From the NCBI GenBank assembly GCA_027887005.1, contig JAPCJI010000006.1:1-64000 (forward strand): a stretch of DNA of 64,000 bases, given 5' to 3'. Positions 45,431-52,538 of the stretch are shown here, in pieces. Under the pieces are notes generated by a model. The model had not been told where the DNA came from. It saw only the letters and a list, made by a program, of their open reading frames with translations, and searched no databases. The translations under genes and the position numbers were made by a program. This DNA is from Nitrososphaerota archaeon. Lineage in GTDB: Archaea > Thermoproteota > Nitrososphaeria > Nitrososphaerales > Gagatemarchaeaceae. Numbering within the stretch: the stretch's first letter is position 1; every line of letters starts with the position of its first letter.

Positions 45431-46327
45431 TTGAAGATTGGAATCATAGGATCGCCCGTAGACCTGGGACAAGAGCGCAGAGGGGTCGACATGGGGCCCA
45501 CTGGAATCAGGATCGCACGCCTTCGGGAGCGGCTCGAGGCATTGGGTCACACCGTCGTTGACTTCGGCAACATCCAAACCACTGACATGTCGATGGCCAA
45601 GCTCGGAGACGAGCGGGCCCGCTACCTGGAAGACGTGGTCAGGGAGTGCGAGCTTGTTGGCGACAAGGTCGCGTCCTGCGTTCGAGAGAAGTATTTCCCT
45701 TTGGTCCTGGGAGGCGACCAGAGCACTTCGATCGGGACCGCTGCTGGGCTAGCCCAGTCTATCACTCGGAGAGGCATTATTTGGCTCGACGCCCACGGCG
45801 ACTTCAACACCCCCAAGACGACGCCCAGCGGCAACGTCCATGGTATGGCTCTGGCATCCATACTTGGTTACGGCCACCCAAAGTTGGCACGACTGGGTGG
45901 GATCTCACCCAAGGCTCTCGAAGGGAACACGGTCTTGGTTGGCGGGCGCAGCTTCGACCCCCTAGAGGCAAAGGCGATTGCGCGCTCAAAGATGACCGTC
46001 TTCACAATTAGGGAGATAGACGAGCTGGGCATGAAGAAGGTCATGGAGGAGGCGGTGAAGGTCGCGTGCAGGGGCGTCGAAGGGGTGCACCTTAGCTTCG
46101 ACGTGGACGTGCTCGACCCCAGAGAGGCCCCAGGAACGGGCACCCCCGTCACCGGCGGGCTGACCTACAGAGAGGCGCACCTAGCCATGGAGATGCTCCA
46201 CGACTCTGGAAAGGTCTCTTCGGCTGAGTTCGTCGAGGTCAATCCGATCCTCGACACGGCGAACCACACCGCCGACCTGGCGGTCGAGCTGATTCTATCG
46301 CTGTTCGGGAAGAGGATCAAGGGGTAG
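45431..46327 (+). CDS. rocF: Arginase-family ureohydrolase with an altered metal motif
   Basis: A 298-residue ureohydrolase, closest in motifs to arginase (arginine to ornithine and urea, a binuclear Mn enzyme): LDAHGDFNTPKTTPSGNVHGM carries D120, H122 and D124, and LSFDVDVLDPREAP the last two Asp ligands. The first metal motif, normally GGDH, is GGDQ, so the Mn-A His is Gln97. This may alter metal content or activity. Length is usual. TTG start, 40 bp after the methyltransferase and 8 bp before the next split-barrel gene. Confidence 0.85.
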   Translation: MKIGIIGSPVDLGQERRGVDMGPTGIRIARLRERLEALGHTVVDFGNIQTTDMSMAKLGDERARYLEDVVRECELVGDKVASCVREKYFPLVLGGDQSTSIGTAAGLAQSITRRGIIWLDAHGDFNTPKTTPSGNVHGMALASILGYGHPKLARLGGISPKALEGNTVLVGGRSFDPLEAKAIARSKMTVFTIREIDELGMKKVMEEAVKVACRGVEGVHLSFDVDVLDPREAPGTGTPVTGGLTYREAHLAMEMLHDSGKVSSAEFVEVNPILDTANHTADLAVELILSLFGKRIKG

Positions 46328-46334
46328 GTCGGCC

Positions 46335-46727
46335 TTGACCCTCGAATTCTGGGAGGACGCAGTGCGGTTGATCGAGGGGAAGAACTTTGCAAACCTCGGA
46401 ACTCTGATGCGCGATGGGTCACCCCAGGTCACCCCGGTCTGGGTGGATCATGACGAAGGTCTCATTCTGGTGAACACGGCAGAGAGGCGCATCAAGCTGA
46501 AGAACGTGACCCGGGACCCGCGAGTCGCCGTCAGCATCTTCGATCAAGAAAATCCCTACAACAAGGTCCTCATCCGTGGCACGGTCGTCGAGATAACGAA
46601 GATCGGGGCCGAAGACCACATCGACAAGATGGCCATGAAGTACAGGGGGCTCGCGAAGTATCCGTGGAGGCAGCCCGGAATCTCCAGGGTTCTGCTCAAG
46701 ATCAGACCGACGCGGATTTCGAAGTGA
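46335..46727 (+). CDS. PPOX-class F420-type split-barrel protein
   Basis: A 130-residue split-barrel protein: FANLGTLMRDGSPQVTPVWVDHDEGLILVNTAERRIKLKNVTRDPRVAVSIFD is the typical cofactor-binding first half. Shares its start (RDGSPQVTPVW) with the protein at 24439 (KDGSPHVTPIW), so the two are paralogues. TTG start with AGGGGTAGG close before it. Likely co-transcribed with arginase; substrate unknown. Confidence 0.82.
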   Translation: MTLEFWEDAVRLIEGKNFANLGTLMRDGSPQVTPVWVDHDEGLILVNTAERRIKLKNVTRDPRVAVSIFDQENPYNKVLIRGTVVEITKIGAEDHIDKMAMKYRGLAKYPWRQPGISRVLLKIRPTRISK

Positions 46728-46763
46728 ATGGAGAGCACGCCTGAGCTGCCAAATTCCGCCAGC

Positions 46764-47015
46764 CTACACCCCAGTGGCGTCCTTTCCTTTCTCGGTTAGA
46801 CCACCACTGCCTCCTATGTATCCTTCAATCTGGAGTTTGGCCAAGGTCCGTCCGAGAGTCGCCGGAGGTACCTTCGTTAACTTGGCTAGGTCTTCAATGT
46901 TCCTGGCGCGGGGGATCGCACGCAATACGAGCAGCTCGAGCGCTGAGAGTCCTTCATGCACGTCCATCTGCTTAGAGTAAGGGAGGCCGCTGATTTGAAC
47001 TGTGGCGTTCTTCAT
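46764..47015 (-). CDS. Small winged-helix regulator
   Basis: An 83-residue protein with a winged helix: LSALELLVLRAIPRARNIEDLAKLTKVPPATLGRTLAKLQIEGYIGGSGGLTEKGKDA (residues about 23-80), MarR/ArsR-like in layout. ATG start. It reads away from the tandem operator region at 47145-47194, which begins about 130 bp upstream. Confidence 0.65.
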   Translation of the reverse strand: MKNATVQISGLPYSKQMDVHEGLSALELLVLRAIPRARNIEDLAKLTKVPPATLGRTLAKLQIEGYIGGSGGLTEKGKDATGV

Positions 47016-47144
47016 ATTTGGGAGTTTGTTCCCGATTTTTGCTCGGAGTCAGGTCCAATCTTGTGAACCTACGATTCAAGCTCCTGATTGTCTACGAGAC
47101 TTTCGTCCTCGTCACGATCGGTGTAGTTTCGGTCAGAAGGGTTT

Positions 47145-47194
47145 ATGTTGTTCAAAGCTGACAACATCAAGGTGTTGTTGAATCTGGACAACAC
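47145..47194. repeat. Two tandem 7-9-7 inverted repeats, candidate operator pair
   Basis: Site 1 at 47145-47167: ATGTTGT, 9 bp, ACAACAT. Site 2 at 47172-47194: GTGTTGT, 9 bp, ACAACAC. Both arms are perfect 7-bp inverted repeats, the spacers are equal and the copies share TGTTGTT-N7-GACAACA, repeating every 27 bp. They lie 37-86 bp before TTG 47231 and also upstream of the small regulator at 46764. Two similar sites are typical of a transcription-factor operator; protein unknown. Confidence 0.6.
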
Positions 47195-47230
47195 GTCCAT
47201 GTCCCCGACGCGGGTTAGGAAGTTAGAGGG

Positions 47231-47788
47231 TTGGTAAGGGCCGAAAGAAACCGCGCGAAGGTTGATACGCTCGAAGCCTTCCTCCTAACCCGAGGGTGGG
47301 CAACGGCCTATGGTATCTACCATAGCCGTGCTAGGGAGATCTTCTTTCAGGGCGCAACTATGGAGAACATCTCTGTGCGCCTTGCTAGGTACCACCTCCA
47401 GGGACTTCTAGCGCGACAGAGGGTTGGGAAGTGGTTCAAGTACGGTCTTACAGTAAAGGGATGGGAAAGATTGGTCCACCTCTGGAACAAGTTCGGGTGC
47501 TTCCAAGAGCTGCCTTTGATGAATGAGAATCAAAGAGCCATCGTGGCGACACGGCTTCTAGTATGGGAGATCTTTACAACCAGCTTGGCGAGAAGACCCC
47601 ACACGAAGTCTTCAGTCTTCCATGACCTATTCCCGCAAATGCCACTAAAGCTACCACGTGGTGTGACTTTCCTTGAAGCACTCGTGAAAAATATCCCGCT
47701 TCCGCCGACGCCAAAGCCTCCAGGTTATCACAGCTTGGGGCGGCTCTTGTCTCTTCTGGCCAGGTCCAAGGGGATAGTTCTCCCTTAG
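47231..47788 (+). CDS. Winged-helix domain protein of unknown function
   Basis: A 185-residue protein. Residues about 45-85 look like a winged helix (ENISVRLARYHLQGLLARQRVGKWFKYGLTVKGWERLVHL). The remainder is helical and ends in a Pro-rich segment (PLPPTPKPPGYHS) and a basic C-terminus. Its TTG start is 37 bp after the second operator site, which suggests it is the regulator of, or is regulated by, those sites. GC content is lower than in the neighbouring core genes. Not recognised further. Confidence 0.6.
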   Translation: MVRAERNRAKVDTLEAFLLTRGWATAYGIYHSRAREIFFQGATMENISVRLARYHLQGLLARQRVGKWFKYGLTVKGWERLVHLWNKFGCFQELPLMNENQRAIVATRLLVWEIFTTSLARRPHTKSSVFHDLFPQMPLKLPRGVTFLEALVKNIPLPPTPKPPGYHSLGRLLSLLARSKGIVLP

Positions 47789-48100
47789 GCGAGGAAGTTC
47801 TTTGAAGGCTAGAATCCCCGATACTCGAAGGTTCGCCAGCTTCCTGCTTGGCAGGGGTCAGAGGCTGGAATTCGCTCTGAGGCCCGTTGCAGGGGAACAA
47901 TTACTTGAGACGCAGGCTGTGAAAGACCAAATCCTGACGAAATCCCATCGAGAACTAAGAATGAACAAATCTACTCCTCCTCGCGTCTCAAGAGGTCCTC
48001 CCAGGATGTCACAGCTGGACACTTGAGCTCATCCATATAGAAGTTCCCGACACTTCAACCAAAGCCAAGGGCCCTACCAATGATTGATTCAGAATTTCAG
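47789..48100 (+). other. Stretch with only one weak small reading frame
   Basis: About 310 bp between the winged-helix gene and the mobile element. A TTG-started frame 47802-48026 encodes 74 residues (KARIPDTRRFASFLLGRGQ at the start), basic, without recognised features; it may be a small gene or a broken one. I see no promoter, tRNA or repeat in this part. The insertion site of the element, AACAGGTTAGAATG, begins at 48101. Confidence 0.35.
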
Positions 48101-48114
48101 AACAGGTTAGAATG
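48101..48114 (+). repeat. Left 14-bp direct repeat (target-site duplication)
   Basis: AACAGGTTAGAATG, identical to 49935-49948 and in the same orientation. It directly abuts the left inverted repeat, so it is best read as duplicated target DNA. Confidence 0.85.
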
Positions 48115-48187
48115 TTTTACAATAGCCCCTGCGGGGGGCTCGTGTGTGTGCTGCGCAAAGGGTGCGCGGGCTTGCGCTAAGCTGTGC
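48115..48187 (+). repeat. Left 73-bp terminal inverted repeat
   Basis: Starts TTTTACAATAGCCCC and ends GCTGTGC. The copy at 49862-49934 is its exact reverse complement over all 73 bp. It contains a small hairpin AGCCCC-TGCGG-GGGGCT at 48124-48140 and three TGCGC motifs at 48152, 48163 and 48173. Confidence 0.95.
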
Positions 48188-48289
48188 TACGTTGTGCCAG
48201 AGTCAGCGAGCGAATGGGCTGGCTCGCTCGGCTCCGCCTCGCTCGCTGCGGAGGAGGGCGGGAGAGAGGGGTGAAGGGGCAGCTCAGCC

Positions 48290-48460
48290 CTAGTGACGGG
48301 TGACTCGTCTGAACCAAAGGGCGAAGATCAGAGCGAAGGCGACAAGTGAGGGAAGGAAAAAGGACGCTGCCCATCCATACGTGAATGAAAGCCCAAGGAC
48401 AAAGCCGGAGAAAGCAAGCGGCGGCCAGAATGTCCTGAAGGCGCCGCGCCGGTGTGACAT
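48290..48460 (-). CDS. 56-residue two-helix membrane protein
   Basis: Reads MSHRRGAFRTFWPPLAFSG at the start, then two hydrophobic segments (about residues 12-29 and 32-49) and a basic end RRVTRH, so both ends should be cytoplasmic. Not recognised. A GTATTTAAC element on the plus strand (GTTAAATAC on the minus) lies 29 bp upstream of ATG 48460, supporting a real transcript. It is cargo of the element. Confidence 0.6.
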   Translation of the reverse strand: MSHRRGAFRTFWPPLAFSGFVLGLSFTYGWAASFFLPSLVAFALIFALWFRRVTRH

Positions 48461-48484
48461 CTCAAAGAGCCATGCTCGGTTGTC

Positions 48485-48493
48485 GTATTTAAC
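48485..48493 (-). promoter_or_regulatory. TATA box for the 56-residue protein
   Basis: GTTAAATAC on the minus strand centred 29 bp before ATG 48460. Confidence 0.6.
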
Positions 48494-48514
48494 ACCGAGA
48501 TGGTGGAGAAGTGC

Positions 48515-48901
48515 TCAACAGATGACGTTCTCAGCAGCATTGGATCCGTAAACGTGAATGGTGCCAGCGTCACAATGGTTGGGAGGGCCATTGTAGGGAG
48601 TGGAGACGACTGTGACATGATAAAGGGCGTTGTTAGGTAGGTCTACCGCGTACTGGGCTGTGCTGCCCTGAATATTCATGGCGTAGGCTGAGTAGTTCTT
48701 TCCCGAACCCGAAGTGAAATCAATCCGTGTCGGAGTGGGTTCATATCCTGTCGTAGCCGTGAAACTACCGCTGATTCTCACATTTCCCTGAAAAATAGAA
48801 GCCCCGTTCTTGAGATATATCACCACCCCTAAGACCGACACCATCACTAAAAACACCGCGACAACAATCAAAATCGCAGTCGAGCTCTTCAACGCACTCA
48901 A
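48515..48901 (-). CDS. Membrane-anchored secreted protein, element cargo
   Basis: A 128-residue protein. The N-terminus has one hydrophobic helix (about residues 8-28, AILIVVAVFLVMVSVLGVVIYL), then a beta-rich domain of about 95 residues (NVRISGSFTATTGYEPTPTRIDF) with two Cys near the end (NHCDAG, final NVIC). Reading type-IV-pilin-like or with a carboxypeptidase-regulatory fold is possible; not certain. TTG start with a CCTTATCA box 25 bp upstream. Its stop lies 54 bp before the next small gene. Confidence 0.55.
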   Translation of the reverse strand: MSALKSSTAILIVVAVFLVMVSVLGVVIYLKNGASIFQGNVRISGSFTATTGYEPTPTRIDFTSGSGKNYSAYAMNIQGSTAQYAVDLPNNALYHVTVVSTPYNGPPNHCDAGTIHVYGSNAAENVIC

Positions 48902-49039
48902 GTGAAATCTAGGGTTTGCTTCTGATAAGGATTCTCTTGAGTGTCAGAGGGCTGATCGCCGCTAAGCAGGCAGGTCGGAGCGCGGCTCTCACAGGAATCA
49001 AGGTCGTCGGGCCGAATAAGTGGACAACCCTAATACAGA

Positions 49040-49735
49040 ATGCGAGCCATAGGGAAGCGACCCACTGAGTTGGCCGACCCTAACACAGACTATCGAACGA
49101 TTTCTCGACTGGCATATGACAATGGAGTCGACCTCTACGAAGAAGCAAAACTGTTACATCAGAAAGAGTCTCCGAGGGCGTTCACTCTGGCCGTTGCCTC
49201 AATAGAAGAGTTGGAGAAGTCGCAACTCTGCGACCTCGTCGCAAAAGGAATGGTCAAGCCAGAAGAACTTGTCTTTGAGGACAAGAATGGAAAACATCCA
49301 CTCTTGACACATCACAAAGGGAAACAAATCCTCTTCACGCTATTCCTTCTTACTCAAGCAGCGAACAAGGAGGGGAGAGCGAAAGTTGCCGAAGTCTACG
49401 ACACGCTGATGCGGACTGGCAATACTGACACAGTCAATGTCAAAGGGAAGAAGCAGATTGTCGAACAAATTGTCTCAATGGAATCAAGGAGACAAGACTC
49501 CGTATACGTCGGCACAAAAGGCGTTGGGAAACAGGTAAAATCGCCAAAGAAGGCAATTTCGCGGAAAATGGCCGAGTATTTACTTCAGAGAATCAGTGAG
49601 TATCTGCCGAAGTTGAAAACAAACCTAATGATGAGCGACCAACAATATCAAGCGGAGAACGAGAAACGAATGAAGGAATACGCGAAGCATGTCCAGCCAG
49701 TTAACACTCCTAAGAAATCGGAGGAACAAGCCTAA
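49040..49735 (+). CDS. AbiV-family (HEPN-type) abortive-infection protein
   Basis: A 231-residue protein. Residues 28-62 (NGVDLYEEAKLLHQKESPRAFTLA, then EELEK) match the AbiV pattern of an Asn-x-A-like start, a Ala-rich helix and a conserved E-E-x-x-K (E56, E57, K60); the AbiV domain is a HEPN-type helical bundle. In lactococci AbiV blocks phage by hindering translation. The C-terminal half is Lys-rich and helical. No obvious RxxxxH RNase motif. ATG start. GC content is lower than the flanking genes, consistent with acquisition. Followed by a hairpin terminator. Confidence 0.7.
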   Translation: MRAIGKRPTELADPNTDYRTISRLAYDNGVDLYEEAKLLHQKESPRAFTLAVASIEELEKSQLCDLVAKGMVKPEELVFEDKNGKHPLLTHHKGKQILFTLFLLTQAANKEGRAKVAEVYDTLMRTGNTDTVNVKGKKQIVEQIVSMESRRQDSVYVGTKGVGKQVKSPKKAISRKMAEYLLQRISEYLPKLKTNLMMSDQQYQAENEKRMKEYAKHVQPVNTPKKSEEQA

Positions 49736-49760
49736 TGGCCCGCCAAGTTAACAGAACCCC

Positions 49761-49789
49761 GCCTAGCAACAAACTAGGCTGCTTTCCTA
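49761..49789 (+). terminator. Hairpin after the AbiV-like gene
   Basis: GCCTAG, loop CAACAAA, CTAGGC (49761-49779), then a pyrimidine-rich tail TGCTTTCCT. It lies 25 bp after the AbiV stop, inside the element. Confidence 0.6.
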
Positions 49790-49861
49790 TGATAATTGCG
49801 ATTAGTGCGAGCGGCAATGAGAACTGCGGTGGGCGTAGTCTAGCTGCCGCACGCACTGCAC

Positions 49862-49934
49862 GCACAGCTTAGCGCAAGCCCGCGCACCCTTTGCGCAGCA
49901 CACACACGAGCCCCCCGCAGGGGCTATTGTAAAA
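49862..49934 (-). repeat. Right 73-bp terminal inverted repeat
   Basis: Exact reverse complement of 48115-48187. It ends GGGGCTATTGTAAAA next to the right direct repeat. Confidence 0.95.
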
Positions 49935-49948
49935 AACAGGTTAGAATG
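49935..49948 (+). repeat. Right 14-bp direct repeat (target-site duplication)
   Basis: AACAGGTTAGAATG, same as 48101-48114. The host sequence on either side (TTCAG before, CGAAA after) joins smoothly at one copy. Confidence 0.85.
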
Positions 49949-49958
49949 CGAAATGCCG

Positions 49959-50261
49959 TTACTTCTTCTTGGACATCTCAGAGAGTCCTTCCAGACTGTC
50001 CTTGAAGCTGCCGAGCGGGTGCACCTCCCGCTCCACGGCGAAGTTTGTCGGTGAGTTGAAGAAGATCTCTCCCATCTCTTCTATCGTCTCAGTCTCCAGG
50101 ACATAGCCAGCGGCGATGATGTCAAGGAAGGGACCACCCACTATCCTTCCCTTCTTTTGCAACTTCAGCTTGTATTCGAGGTCGGCCTTCGCGAGTCTCT
50201 CGAACTCCTTCTTGTCGCTGAGGACCCCATGGCTCATCCTTTCGACTACTAGAAATCGCAT
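49959..50261 (-). CDS. YCII/muconolactone-isomerase-like small protein
   Basis: A 100-residue ferredoxin-like fold protein. MRFLVVERMSHGVLSDKKEFERLAKADLEYKLKLQKKGRIVGGPFLD is the family's first half (an N-terminal strand, helix and GRIVGGP). Related proteins act in ring cleavage or are uncharacterised. The stop lies 11 bp from the right repeat of the element, so the element sits just after this gene. Confidence 0.7.
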   Translation of the reverse strand: MRFLVVERMSHGVLSDKKEFERLAKADLEYKLKLQKKGRIVGGPFLDIIAAGYVLETETIEEMGEIFFNSPTNFAVEREVHPLGSFKDSLEGLSEMSKKK

Positions 50262-50319
50262 GCTGACTCTTCCTGTCGGTCAGGTATTAAGCATAACCGT
50301 GGATCTGCGGTTCTTGCTA

Positions 50320-50760
50320 CTACTTGCTGGACTTGTATTCCTTCTCCAGTGCTGCCACATACTTGTCCCAGACCTCGTTGGTGCTCTGCATCTGTTCTTC
50401 GATGGAGGGGACCTTGGCGATGTCCTTCCACTTTTCCGTGAAAACCATGTCGAGCCTGGTCTTGCTCTCCCCCAGTTTCTTCAGGCGATATTCGCCAGTT
50501 TCGTCGTCCTCCTCCCCAAAATAGTCTAGATGCCATGACGTATGCGGCTTCAGTGTGACGATGTCCACAGCCACCTTCTCCCTTCCGTCGGCGCCTTCGT
50601 AGATCTGAACGTAGATCGTCCTCTTCCTTGTCTTCTCCACTATCCTCCTCTGACTCTTCGAGCCCGTGATTTGAGGGTCAGTATCACGGAAGTCGGTGCA
50701 CCAGTCATACACATATCGCAGGGGAGCATTGATCGTCTTCGACACTCTGATAACGTCCAT
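50320..50760 (-). CDS. SRPBCC (START-like) ligand-binding protein
   Basis: A 146-residue protein with the START/polyketide-cyclase-like fold: SKTINAPLRYVYDWCTDFRDTDPQ at the N-terminus, then the beta sheet segments and a long C-terminal helix (EQMQSTNEVWDKYVAALEKEYKS). The family binds small hydrophobic ligands; ligand unknown. ATG start; same strand as the YCII gene, 58 bp away. Confidence 0.8.
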   Translation of the reverse strand: MDVIRVSKTINAPLRYVYDWCTDFRDTDPQITGSKSQRRIVEKTRKRTIYVQIYEGADGREKVAVDIVTLKPHTSWHLDYFGEEDDETGEYRLKKLGESKTRLDMVFTEKWKDIAKVPSIEEQMQSTNEVWDKYVAALEKEYKSSK

Positions 50761-50898
50761 GTCTCTCGTTGCTATCGGTGGCGTATTTATTCGTGGTCCG
50801 ATGAAGGTTCTCGAACTACCAACGAATTAGCGCCCAAATCCGACCATGATTTCGTCCGAAGGGCTCATTGCCCCTGTCGAGTCTTCAACTGATGAGTC

Positions 50899-51390
50899 TC
50901 AGACAGGTTGGCCGCAGGTGCCGCAGAACTTCTGCCCGGCGACCAAGGGCGAACCGCAGTTCTTGCACGCGGGTGAGGAGGGGCTGGGAGAAGGGGACTG
51001 CCTCAGGACGGGCGGGACCCCCGCAGCGACAGCCGTGAAGGGTGTCTGATACCTGACGAGATTCTCCCGGATGATCCCATAGGCCTTCTCGGCATCGGAG
51101 TTGGGAAGGTCGTCCAGCATCAGTGGCTCACCTCCGAGCCTGAGGGTGCATCTCAGACCCGAGCGCAGGACCCCCTTCTTCAGGACCACGTTGGCGACGT
51201 CCTGGTAGTTGTAGTCGGTATAGTCCTTTTTCAGGCCCAGGGCATGAGGGTGCCTGAGGATTATCCTCTCGTTGGTAATGACTATCGAGTCGATGTTGAT
51301 CCTCGGGTGATAGATCTTCTCCTGAATGTAGAGCTGAATCTGCTCGTTCGGACCCAGGATGTTCTTCAGGTCATCAGGAGGCGACTCCAC
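50899..51390 (-). CDS. PH-like domain protein with C-terminal zinc ribbon
   Basis: A 163-residue protein. The N-terminal domain (about residues 6-115: NILGPNEQIQLYIQEKIY, IDSIVITNERIILRHPHALG) resembles the bacterial/archaeal PH fold; a Pro/Ser linker and a zinc ribbon, CKNCGSPLVAGQKFCGTCGQPV, end it. GTG 51390 chosen: TATTTTAC on the plus strand lies 26 bp upstream, fitting a leaderless transcript; the longer frame from 51468 has no such box. Function unknown. Confidence 0.7.
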   Translation of the reverse strand: MESPPDDLKNILGPNEQIQLYIQEKIYHPRINIDSIVITNERIILRHPHALGLKKDYTDYNYQDVANVVLKKGVLRSGLRCTLRLGGEPLMLDDLPNSDAEKAYGIIRENLVRYQTPFTAVAAGVPPVLRQSPSPSPSSPACKNCGSPLVAGQKFCGTCGQPV

Positions 51391-51412
51391 ATAGCGCTCT
51401 GTTGAACAGTAG

Positions 51413-51420
51413 TATTTTAC
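51413..51420 (-). promoter_or_regulatory. TATA box for the PH/zinc-ribbon gene
   Basis: GTAAAATA on the minus strand centred 26 bp before GTG 51390; decides the start of that gene. Confidence 0.55.
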
Positions 51421-51590
51421 CAGTATCCAGCATTCATACGTATAGAGAATCGGGTTTCCGACCGCCAAGGAGGTCTTGAAACCTTGAGATGACCAGGGCT
51501 ATCCAAAGATCGGGCGCCGACTGAACCCCGAGTCCCGGTCGGGGCACCCCGTTGCTCACCAGGGTGGGGTTCTAGTCGAAGCAGGGGACC

Positions 51591-52400
51591 TCACTTCATG
51601 GCCCTTCTTCTCATGAACGTGGACCCATACTTTTCGGAGATGAGCCCCAAAAGCTCCCCAGGGTGCTCTTGGACGACGTGACTCAGAAACTCTGAAGCTA
51701 TCTCCCCGCTCTGGTTCGGTCCAGATTCGAATGCCCTGTCCGCAAGCTCCGCGCAAGTCTCACATTCGGGAATCGGCTTGAATTTTGAGATCTCCTTAAG
51801 GGCGGCTAGCTGCCTCTCAAAGTTCTTCCTGACTATCTCAAGCCTTTCCTCCGCCCCCAGGGTCTTCAACAGGTCAATCCTTTCCTCAGAGGTGAAGGTA
51901 GGGGAATAACCACACAGGTCAGCCAATTTGCCAGGCGTCTCCGCGCTAAGCAAGCGGTCGGTTATCTCGGAAGGGATGCCTGGGATCAGATTGACGAACT
52001 CCTCGATCTGGTCAAGCACGACCTGCATGGCTTTCGATTCCCCTGCGGAAGCATCATCGATTTCATTCACTTTGGTGAAGCGGATTCTCGCGTATGCCGT
52101 CTCCTCAAGGACCTTCTCGACACGCACCCTCCACAGCCCCTTCACGGACGCGTTCACTCCTCCCCTGACTATGGCTGTCTTTCGAACGTGGGCGAGAGTG
52201 CCTATCGAACCCGTGAAATCCTTTGAATCATACCTAGGCACTGCAACAATGAGTTGACGCTCCTTGGACGCCTGGAGCAGGGCCGTCATGTTCCTCTGGT
52301 CCCGGGAGGTTATGGAGACCTCTGTATGGGGAAAGATGACCACATCTTCTGCCTGTAGGGCGGGGGCTTCGTATTCATTCGTTGATGATTCTTCGGTCAC
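51591..52400 (-). CDS. Stand-alone Lon N-terminal substrate-binding domain protein
   Basis: A 269-residue protein with the LON N-domain pattern: PALQAEDVVIFPHTEVSITSRDQRNM, then IVAVPRYDSKDF and GTLAHVRKTAIVRGGVNASVKGLWRVRVEKVLEE, and a helical C-terminal half. Full Lon has an AAA+ and a protease domain after this part; neither is here. Stand-alone forms may act as adaptor or chaperone-like. A CxxC is seen in ECETCAELADRAF (about residue 218). Its role is unknown. Confidence 0.8.
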   Translation of the reverse strand: MTEESSTNEYEAPALQAEDVVIFPHTEVSITSRDQRNMTALLQASKERQLIVAVPRYDSKDFTGSIGTLAHVRKTAIVRGGVNASVKGLWRVRVEKVLEETAYARIRFTKVNEIDDASAGESKAMQVVLDQIEEFVNLIPGIPSEITDRLLSAETPGKLADLCGYSPTFTSEERIDLLKTLGAEERLEIVRKNFERQLAALKEISKFKPIPECETCAELADRAFESGPNQSGEIASEFLSHVVQEHPGELLGLISEKYGSTFMRRRAMK

Positions 52401-52538
52401 AGCGTCTCACCTTGCTTCGGCAACCTAGTCTAGTGAGCGCGAATCGCCATTATTGATTCTTCCCTTTGTCCCTTGGTAGGATGCTGCTGAATCCTTTTCA
52501 TGGTTCAAAGCACCCGTTGAACTCCTAGGTCAACGTGC

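Larger units (their letters stand above)
48115..49934. mobile_element. 1.8-kb non-autonomous mobile element with AbiV-like cargo
   Basis: Bounded by perfect 73-bp inverted repeats and a perfect 14-bp direct repeat outside them. That is the footprint of a DNA-cutting integrase or transposase that leaves a staggered cut. The interior (48188-49861) holds two small membrane-type genes on the minus strand and an AbiV-like gene on the plus strand; none resembles a transposase or Cas1, so the element must be moved in trans. The AbiV gene has a lower GC content than the host genes. A 14-bp duplication with long inverted repeats fits casposons (14-15 bp) better than most insertion sequences, though some IS481-like elements reach such values. 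Confidence 0.85.

Noticed and set aside
48080-48274. Open frame across the left inverted repeat
   Set aside because: It runs through the direct repeat and the terminal repeat and encodes low-complexity Cys/Ala/Gly; it looks like chance coding.
48115-49934. Autonomous casposon
   Set aside because: No cas1, polB or HNH gene is in the element or anywhere in the window, so only a non-autonomous form could be meant.
48101-49948. The repeats as a CRISPR array
   Set aside because: There are only two copies, inverted, 1.7 kb apart, with no spacers.
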